38,485 bases of DNA from an uncultured Lachnospiraceae bacterium (GTDB lineage Bacteria > Bacillota > Clostridia > Lachnospirales > Lachnospiraceae), in contig CAMJPD010000007.1 of the NCBI GenBank assembly GCA_946407765.1, forward strand, positions 1 through 38,485, in the 5' to 3' direction. The stretch's first letter is position 1, and each line of letters opens with the position of its first letter. Of this stretch, positions 33,413 through 38,485 are shown one piece after another. The notes beneath the pieces were generated by a model, which was not told where the DNA came from, did not search any database, and saw only the letters and a list, made by a program, of their open reading frames with translations. The translations under genes and the position numbers were made by a program.

Positions 33413-34810
33413 TTAGTAATCTCCGTAATTTACACAAATACCAAAAATTTTAAACGATCCTTGAATAAGTTTTGTAGCAAGTCGAAACTTTTCACCTGCT
33501 AAATTTAAATAAAACAGTTTCAAGACATCAGAGACTTCGCTATTGATGTAAGTCTGGGCACCTACATCTAGTGAAGTAACTTCTAAATATCCTTTTGCAT
33601 TTGGAGTGAACAAAATCATAAGACCAACTCTTTTTTGATTCGGAGCAGAGAATATAATTTCACCTTCTCCTCCTTCACTGTATTCCCATCCTCTATGATA
33701 ACAATCTATGTTTGAACTTTTTTTCATAAACTCGTTAAATATTATTGTTTGATCTTCGTTAGTTATATATCCAACGTTCATGAACTTAGATGACGCCACA
33801 AGTACATCGTAATTAACTTCTGGCTGCGGAGGAACTACTATCTGGTCATTTGGAACTATACATTCCAAATATGCTTTTATCAAACTTGCAGCAATGTTGT
33901 GTCCATATTTATTAGGATGAATATAATCTGCATTAAAATCTGGCCAACTTAGTTCACCTGCAAAAATTTTATTCCATACATATTTGTGATAATTAAGCGT
34001 TGGAATATTAAATTCAGCTTGCGCTCTAAGTATTTCGCCTTTAGGCAGAGTCACATCAGGGAAGTATCCTACTGCGTCTTTAAATGCGTAAGTGAAATTA
34101 ATCGCACAAACTGCCGGTCTCTTTTCGCTTTTTAATATCTTATATAGAATAGTAGAATATGTTTCGTATATATTTTCAACATTTGACGTATTAACTGCAA
34201 AGTCTACAATAACAAAATCAGGTTTATATTGGAGCAGATCTCTTTCAATTCTATAACAACCCATCTCAGTATTAGATGCTCCAAGCCCTGAATTTACATA
34301 ATTAAATCTAGACTTTGGAAAAGTTTTACGAAACCATGAAACAACTAATTCTCCAAATCTTTCATGTTCATGCTCTAGCAATGCACCATAAGTAATAGAA
34401 CCGCCATAGCAAGCAATTGTATATTCACCACCAACTTGAGCCTTCTTCATCATTTCGATTAGTCTTGTATTGTTTCCGCCACTCTCAAGTGCAATATCAA
34501 TAACACCTGTATCGTGACCACCAAGGATATCATTTCTCTTTTTAAAATGCTCTTCATCTTCACCTTGGCGTTTTTGTATGAGATTAGTATTATCAAAATC
34601 GTGGTTATCTAAAATGTGAAAAGGGTCATCGATATTTACTTCAGGTATGTTTGGAACAACCGCCTCTCCTGGTCCTTGAGATTGAATAGAATTTATCATT
34701 GATGCATATGATGTTAATGAAAAGTTTACATTAATCAAAACTAATGTCAATAAAAACACAAATGCATTTAAAACAAAAGTATTTTGTTTTGGAACATAAA
34801 CTTTTCTCAT
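33413..34810 (-). CDS. Exported SGNH/GDSL-family hydrolase
   Basis: 465 residues. Signal or anchor sequence (VLNAFVFLLTLVLINVNFSLTSYAS). Catalytic blocks of the SGNH fold: CYGGSIT with nucleophile S138 (block I), SGLGASNTEM with oxyanion Gly/Asn about 177-180 (block II), VDFAVNTSN with N207 (block III), and ADYIHPNKYGH with D295 and H298 (block V). The last 130 residues form a beta-rich accessory domain. Such enzymes often deacetylate surface polysaccharide or act as esterases; the substrate is unknown. The ATG lacks a ribosome binding site and a promoter ends 7 nt before it (see findings). Precedes the giant surface gene. Confidence 0.8.
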   Translation of the reverse strand: MRKVYVPKQNTFVLNAFVFLLTLVLINVNFSLTSYASMINSIQSQGPGEAVVPNIPEVNIDDPFHILDNHDFDNTNLIQKRQGEDEEHFKKRNDILGGHDTGVIDIALESGGNNTRLIEMMKKAQVGGEYTIACYGGSITYGALLEHEHERFGELVVSWFRKTFPKSRFNYVNSGLGASNTEMGCYRIERDLLQYKPDFVIVDFAVNTSNVENIYETYSTILYKILKSEKRPAVCAINFTYAFKDAVGYFPDVTLPKGEILRAQAEFNIPTLNYHKYVWNKIFAGELSWPDFNADYIHPNKYGHNIAASLIKAYLECIVPNDQIVVPPQPEVNYDVLVASSKFMNVGYITNEDQTIIFNEFMKKSSNIDCYHRGWEYSEGGEGEIIFSAPNQKRVGLMILFTPNAKGYLEVTSLDVGAQTYINSEVSDVLKLFYLNLAGEKFRLATKLIQGSFKIFGICVNYGDY

Positions 34811-34817
34811 TTTGACA

Positions 34818-34847
34818 ATTATATTATATTATCAAGTGCATTTGCAA
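34818..34847 (-). promoter_or_regulatory. Promoter immediately before the SGNH gene (possible leaderless start)
   Basis: Minus-strand TTGCAA (plus 34842-34847), 18-nt spacer, perfect TATAAT (plus 34818-34823). Only 7 nt separate the -10 box from the ATG at 34808-34810, so the transcript would begin at or next to the start codon. A second overlapping TATAAT (34823-34828) lacks a properly spaced -35. Confidence 0.55.
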
Positions 34848-34858
34848 TAATATTAATA

Positions 34859-37693
34859 TTATATATATTTTTTCAAGTATTTAGCAGTGTATGAATCTTT
34901 ATTCTTAATAATTTCTTCTGGTGTACCCTGAGCAATTACCTCTCCACCATTTTCTCCAGAATCTTTTCCTATGTCGATGATATAGTCTGCACATTTTATT
35001 ACATCTAAGTTATGTTCTATAACAAGTACAGTATTTCCACCATCAGCTAGTTTTTGAAGTATCTCTATTAATTTATTAGTGTCGTCAAAGTGAAGTCCTG
35101 TTGTTGGTTCATCAAGAACATAAATTGTTTTACCTGTTGGTCTCTTACTTAATTCAGTTGCAAGTTTTATTCTCTGTGCTTCACCACCAGATAGTGTTGT
35201 TGATGATTGACCAAGTTTTATATATCCAAGTCCTACATCATATAGAGTTTGAATTTTTCTCTGTATCTTAGGTAGATTATCAAAAAACTTTAGTGCTTCT
35301 TCTACAGTCATATCTAAGATATCAAAAATATTTTTATCTTTATATTTTACTTCTAGTGTTTCTCTGTTATATCTCTTTCCGCCACAGACATCACATGTTA
35401 CATATACATCAGGTAGGAAATGCATTTCGATTTTTTGTACGCCATCGCCTTCGCACGCTTCACATCTGCCTCCTTTTACATTGAAGGAAAAGCGCCCCTT
35501 GGTGTAACCACGCTCTCTTGCATCTTTAGTATTTGCAAATAAATCTCTTATCAAATCATACACGCCAGTATAGGTCGCAGGATTTGACCTTGTAGTTCTT
35601 CCTATAGGACTTTGGTCTATATTTATTATCTTATCTAGGACACCATCTACGCCCTCTATCTTCTTATATGCTCCTGGAATTGCTCTTGACCTATTAAGTT
35701 CTCTAGCAAGCGCCTTATATATTATTTCGTTAACAAGTGAAGATTTACCAGAGCCTGAGACTCCTGTAACTACAGTAAAAACGCCTACCGGAATGCTTAC
35801 GTCTATATTTTTTAAATTATTTTGCTTCGCTCCTATTACCTTAAAGAACTTTTCTGGTTTTCTTCTCTTCTTAGGGACTTTGATTTCAAGCTCGCCCGAT
35901 AGGTATTTACCTGTGATGCTCTTTTTACTCTTTATTAAATCTTCTACGCTACCTTCGGCAACAACTTCACCACCATGAACTCCTGCACGAGGTCCTATGT
36001 CAACTATATAATCTGCATTTCTTATTGTATCTTCATCATGCTCAACTACGATTACAGAATTTCCAAGATCTCTTAAATTTTTTAGTGTGTTTAAAAGTTT
36101 GTCATTATCTCTTTGATGGAGTCCTATTGATGGTTCATCAAGAACATATGTAACTCCGCACAGTCCCGTTCCAACTTGAGATGCAAGTCTTATTCTTTGA
36201 GACTCGCCACCAGAAAGTGTAGCAGATGATCTTGAAAGAGTTAGGTAGTTAAGTCCGACATCACATAAAAATTTAGAACGACCTACAAGTTCTTTAAGAA
36301 CTATTTCAGAAATTTTTGCTTCTCTATCACTTAGTGCTTTTCCTTTAGTAAGTGATGTTACCCAGTCATAAAATTTTTCTATAGAAAGATCTGTTGCCGC
36401 TTTTATATTTTTATTATCAACTGTAACTGCAAGTGAAGATGCTTTAAGTCTGCCACCATGACAAGTCTTACATTCTTTTTGTATCATGAATTCTTCGTAT
36501 TCTGCTTTTTGTATATCTGATGTGCACTCTTCATACCTGCGCCTTAAGTTTTCAAGCAGTCCTTCAAATGTATAATAATGATACTTCCCGCCCCATTGAG
36601 ATTCATAATTAACTCTTAATTCTTTATTTGTTCCATTTAAAATTACATCAACTGCCTTTTTGCTTAAATCCTTCCATGGTGTATCAAGTGAAAACTTATA
36701 TTCTTTAGCAAGTGATTTAAGCATTGCATGAGACCAGCTTGATTCATCTTTACTGTTGAACCAGCCATAAACATTTATTGCACCCTCATTAATTGAAAGA
36801 GTTTTATCAGGAATAATTAGATCTACATCAAAATCTTGGTGGAATCCCAGACCCAAACAATCTGGACATGCACCATATGGGTTATTGAATGAAAAAGATC
36901 TTGGTTCTATTTCTTCTATACTTATATCACAATCAGGACACGAAAAGCTTTGCGAGAAGTTCAAAGTTTTTCCATCGTCATATTCTACTTGAACTTTACC
37001 TTCTGAAAGTTTTAATGCAGTTTCCATAGACTCTGTAAGCCTTTTTTCAATCTCTGGCTTCATTACTAATCTATCTACTACTATTTCAATTGTATGCTTA
37101 ATATTCTTATCAAGTTCTATTTCTTCATCTGCGTCATAAAGACTTCCGTCTACTCTTATTTTAGAATAACCACTTCTTCTTGCAGATTCAATTAATTTTT
37201 CGTGGCGACCTTTCTTACCGCGAACCATGAGCGCAAGTATGCTAAGCTTAGTTCCTTCTTTAAGCCTCATTACATTATCAACCATTTCATCTATAGTTTG
37301 TCTCTGTATTGGCTTTCCACAATTTGGACAATGAGGAATTCCTATCCTTGCATATAAAAGCCTTAAGTAATCATAAATTTCAGTGACTGTTCCAACTGTT
37401 GAACGAGGATTTCTATTAGTTGTTTTTTGATCTATAGAAATTGCAGGTGAGAGTCCGTCTATTGATACAACATTTGGCTTTTCCATCTGACCTAGGAACT
37501 GTCTTGTATAAGAAGAAAGAGATTCCATATATCTTCTCTGACCTTCGGCATAGATAGTATCAAAAGCAAGTGAAGACTTTCCAGAACCCGATAGTCCTGT
37601 AAATACTACTAATTGATCTTTTGGCACATCAACATTTATGTTTTTTAGATTATGTTCTGCTGCACCACGTACTTTAATAAATTTCTCGCTCAT
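34859..37693 (-). CDS. uvrA: Excinuclease ABC subunit A
   Basis: 944 residues, standard length. Damage recognition ATPase of nucleotide excision repair. Two ABC modules: Walker A GLSGSGKSS (about 33-41) and GVSGSGKSS, signatures LSGGESQRIRLASQ and LSGGEAQRIKLATE, Walker B YVLDEPSIGLHQRD and YVLDEPTTGLHFDD. Zinc fingers CPNCGKPI, CKTCHGGRL and CEACEGDGVQKIEMHF. RBS AAGGA in front of the ATG. uvrB and uvrC are not in the window. The 48-nt gap to the SGNH gene contains no terminator. Confidence 0.99.
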   Translation of the reverse strand: MSEKFIKVRGAAEHNLKNINVDVPKDQLVVFTGLSGSGKSSLAFDTIYAEGQRRYMESLSSYTRQFLGQMEKPNVVSIDGLSPAISIDQKTTNRNPRSTVGTVTEIYDYLRLLYARIGIPHCPNCGKPIQRQTIDEMVDNVMRLKEGTKLSILALMVRGKKGRHEKLIESARRSGYSKIRVDGSLYDADEEIELDKNIKHTIEIVVDRLVMKPEIEKRLTESMETALKLSEGKVQVEYDDGKTLNFSQSFSCPDCDISIEEIEPRSFSFNNPYGACPDCLGLGFHQDFDVDLIIPDKTLSINEGAINVYGWFNSKDESSWSHAMLKSLAKEYKFSLDTPWKDLSKKAVDVILNGTNKELRVNYESQWGGKYHYYTFEGLLENLRRRYEECTSDIQKAEYEEFMIQKECKTCHGGRLKASSLAVTVDNKNIKAATDLSIEKFYDWVTSLTKGKALSDREAKISEIVLKELVGRSKFLCDVGLNYLTLSRSSATLSGGESQRIRLASQVGTGLCGVTYVLDEPSIGLHQRDNDKLLNTLKNLRDLGNSVIVVEHDEDTIRNADYIVDIGPRAGVHGGEVVAEGSVEDLIKSKKSITGKYLSGELEIKVPKKRRKPEKFFKVIGAKQNNLKNIDVSIPVGVFTVVTGVSGSGKSSLVNEIIYKALARELNRSRAIPGAYKKIEGVDGVLDKIINIDQSPIGRTTRSNPATYTGVYDLIRDLFANTKDARERGYTKGRFSFNVKGGRCEACEGDGVQKIEMHFLPDVYVTCDVCGGKRYNRETLEVKYKDKNIFDILDMTVEEALKFFDNLPKIQRKIQTLYDVGLGYIKLGQSSTTLSGGEAQRIKLATELSKRPTGKTIYVLDEPTTGLHFDDTNKLIEILQKLADGGNTVLVIEHNLDVIKCADYIIDIGKDSGENGGEVIAQGTPEEIIKNKDSYTAKYLKKYI

Positions 37694-37728
37694 TATTCCT
37701 TCTTTACTCTTAAATCTCTTATTAGATA

Positions 37729-38485
37729 CTAAAACAATTTATCAGGATAAACTTTATTTTCTGATAACTTTTTAAACTCGTTTATTACTTTTTCTTTATC
37801 TTCTGCATATGTTACGCCAAACCACTTATCACTAACTGGAAGGCAAGCAACACTAAGTGTGCCCGATTTAACCATATCATTAATATATGAAGGAAGTAAA
37901 AACTCAGACTTAACATTATTAATATTTTTCTCTAAGAACTTTTTAAATTCCGTCTCTAATCCATCTAGGAATTCTTTAGGAAGACCCCACATATTCATAG
38001 AAACAAGTGAGTTCTTATCAATTTCAACTGGAGACTTATTGTCATCTTCTCCTATGATTTTATCAGCCGAACCGTCCTTAACTAGTTTTATTTCATATGT
38101 TTCTGTAACTGATTTTATATTTTTATTATCATCTAATTTACACACGCCTCTTGTTACGGTTCCGTTGTCAGATAATGTATTTGAAATTATAAACCCTGCC
38201 ATACAAGAGTTTAATTTACCGTTTTCCGTAAGCTTTGTTGAAACTAGATAATCATGGATTTTCTTAAAACCTTCCTTACCATAATAATCATCTGCATTTA
38301 TTACGGCAAATGGAGAATCTATCGAACCTTTGGCACAATATATAGCATGTGCCGTTCCCCATGGTTTTGTTCTATCACTTGGTACAGAAAAACCTTGTGG
38401 CAATTTATCTAGTTCTTGATATACATATTGGACAGATATGGCATTAGATATTTTATTTCCAATAATATTTTTAAATTCTTCTTCT
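37729..38485 (-). CDS. Sugar nucleotidyltransferase (NTP-transferase fold), 5' end cut by window edge
   Basis: An open frame of at least 251 codons runs in from the right edge. Visible residues EEFKNIIGNKISNAISVQYV are followed by YQELDKLPQGF, then DRTKPWGTAHAIYCAK and SPFAVINADDYYGKEGF, which are the donor-side signatures of a nucleotidyltransferase that makes an NDP-sugar or similar activated compound. Internal TTG codons at 38401-38403 are not the start. The N-terminal nucleotide-binding loop lies outside the window. Precise substrate unknown; the VINADDYYG variant is common in clostridial homologues annotated only as nucleotidyltransferase. uvrA follows after 35 nt. Confidence 0.8.
   Translation of the reverse strand, partial: EEEFKNIIGNKISNAISVQYVYQELDKLPQGFSVPSDRTKPWGTAHAIYCAKGSIDSPFAVINADDYYGKEGFKKIHDYLVSTKLTENGKLNSCMAGFIISNTLSDNGTVTRGVCKLDDNKNIKSVTETYEIKLVKDGSADKIIGEDDNKSPVEIDKNSLVSMNMWGLPKEFLDGLETEFKKFLEKNINNVKSEFLLPSYINDMVKSGTLSVACLPVSDKWFGVTYAEDKEKVINEFKKLSENKVYPDKLF

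Noticed and set aside
1..38485. CRISPR arrays, tRNA genes, insertion sequences or prophage
   Set aside because: No spaced direct-repeat array, no cloverleaf-like gap and no transposase, integrase or phage gene was found; all gaps are short and explained by promoters, leaders or terminators.

Overview
The window is 38.5 kb of AT-rich DNA (roughly one third G+C by eye) in which every recognisable gene lies on the minus strand. The gene set (Rnf ferredoxin:NAD+ oxidoreductase, an NfnAB-type transhydrogenase, HrcA/CIRCE-type control of groESL, S4-DivIC pair, QueT, AdcA/ZnuA-type metal ABC transporter, choline/glucan-binding-type cell wall repeats) points to a strictly anaerobic, fermentative, Gram-positive member of the Clostridia. 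Lachnospiraceae-like is my best guess, held loosely. The sporulation genes yabP and yabQ, which usually sit between the S4 gene and divIC in spore formers, are absent, which suggests a non-sporulating lineage. I see no tRNA, rRNA, CRISPR array, prophage or insertion sequence. No gap between genes exceeds about 220 bases.

Layout, read in transcription order from right to left. Right edge: a 5'-truncated sugar nucleotidyltransferase, uvrA, an exported SGNH hydrolase, then a giant (about 2,000 residue) secreted surface protein with three beta-helix domains, InlB-type repeats, a 28-glycine linker and cell wall-binding repeats. A good terminator ends that block. Next comes a dense operon rnfC-D-G-E-A-B plus a seventh exported protein, followed with only 8 nt spacing by a polysaccharide flippase, a glycosyltransferase and a YhaM-type nuclease. 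Then an operon znuA-znuC-znuB-lipoprotein-cdd, a separately promoted efp with a strong terminator, a GT2/GT-C pair that probably makes and uses a lipid-linked sugar, and nfnA-nfnB-queT. groES-groEL follows with CIRCE embedded in its promoter. The left end is an operon hup-S4-divIC-prfB-(YcxB-like)-tsaE-mnmA-amidase-pncB, the last gene being cut by the window edge.

The genes combine three themes: redox energy conservation (Rnf and Nfn share ferredoxin and NAD(P)H pools), envelope building (amidase, glycosyltransferases, flippase, SGNH hydrolase, giant adhesin-like protein) and translation/proteostasis housekeeping (RF2, EF-P, MnmA, TsaE, RqcP-like S4 protein, GroESL).

The observations I would follow first are: the giant surface protein and its hidden signal peptide, which apparently starts at a non-standard AUU codon; its GC-rich Gly28 tract; the Rnf operon's seventh exported protein and the cysteine motif at the RnfE C-terminus; the loss of programmed frameshifting in prfB together with an SPF-to-SPY change in the stop-codon recognition tripeptide; and a possible leaderless mRNA for the SGNH hydrolase.
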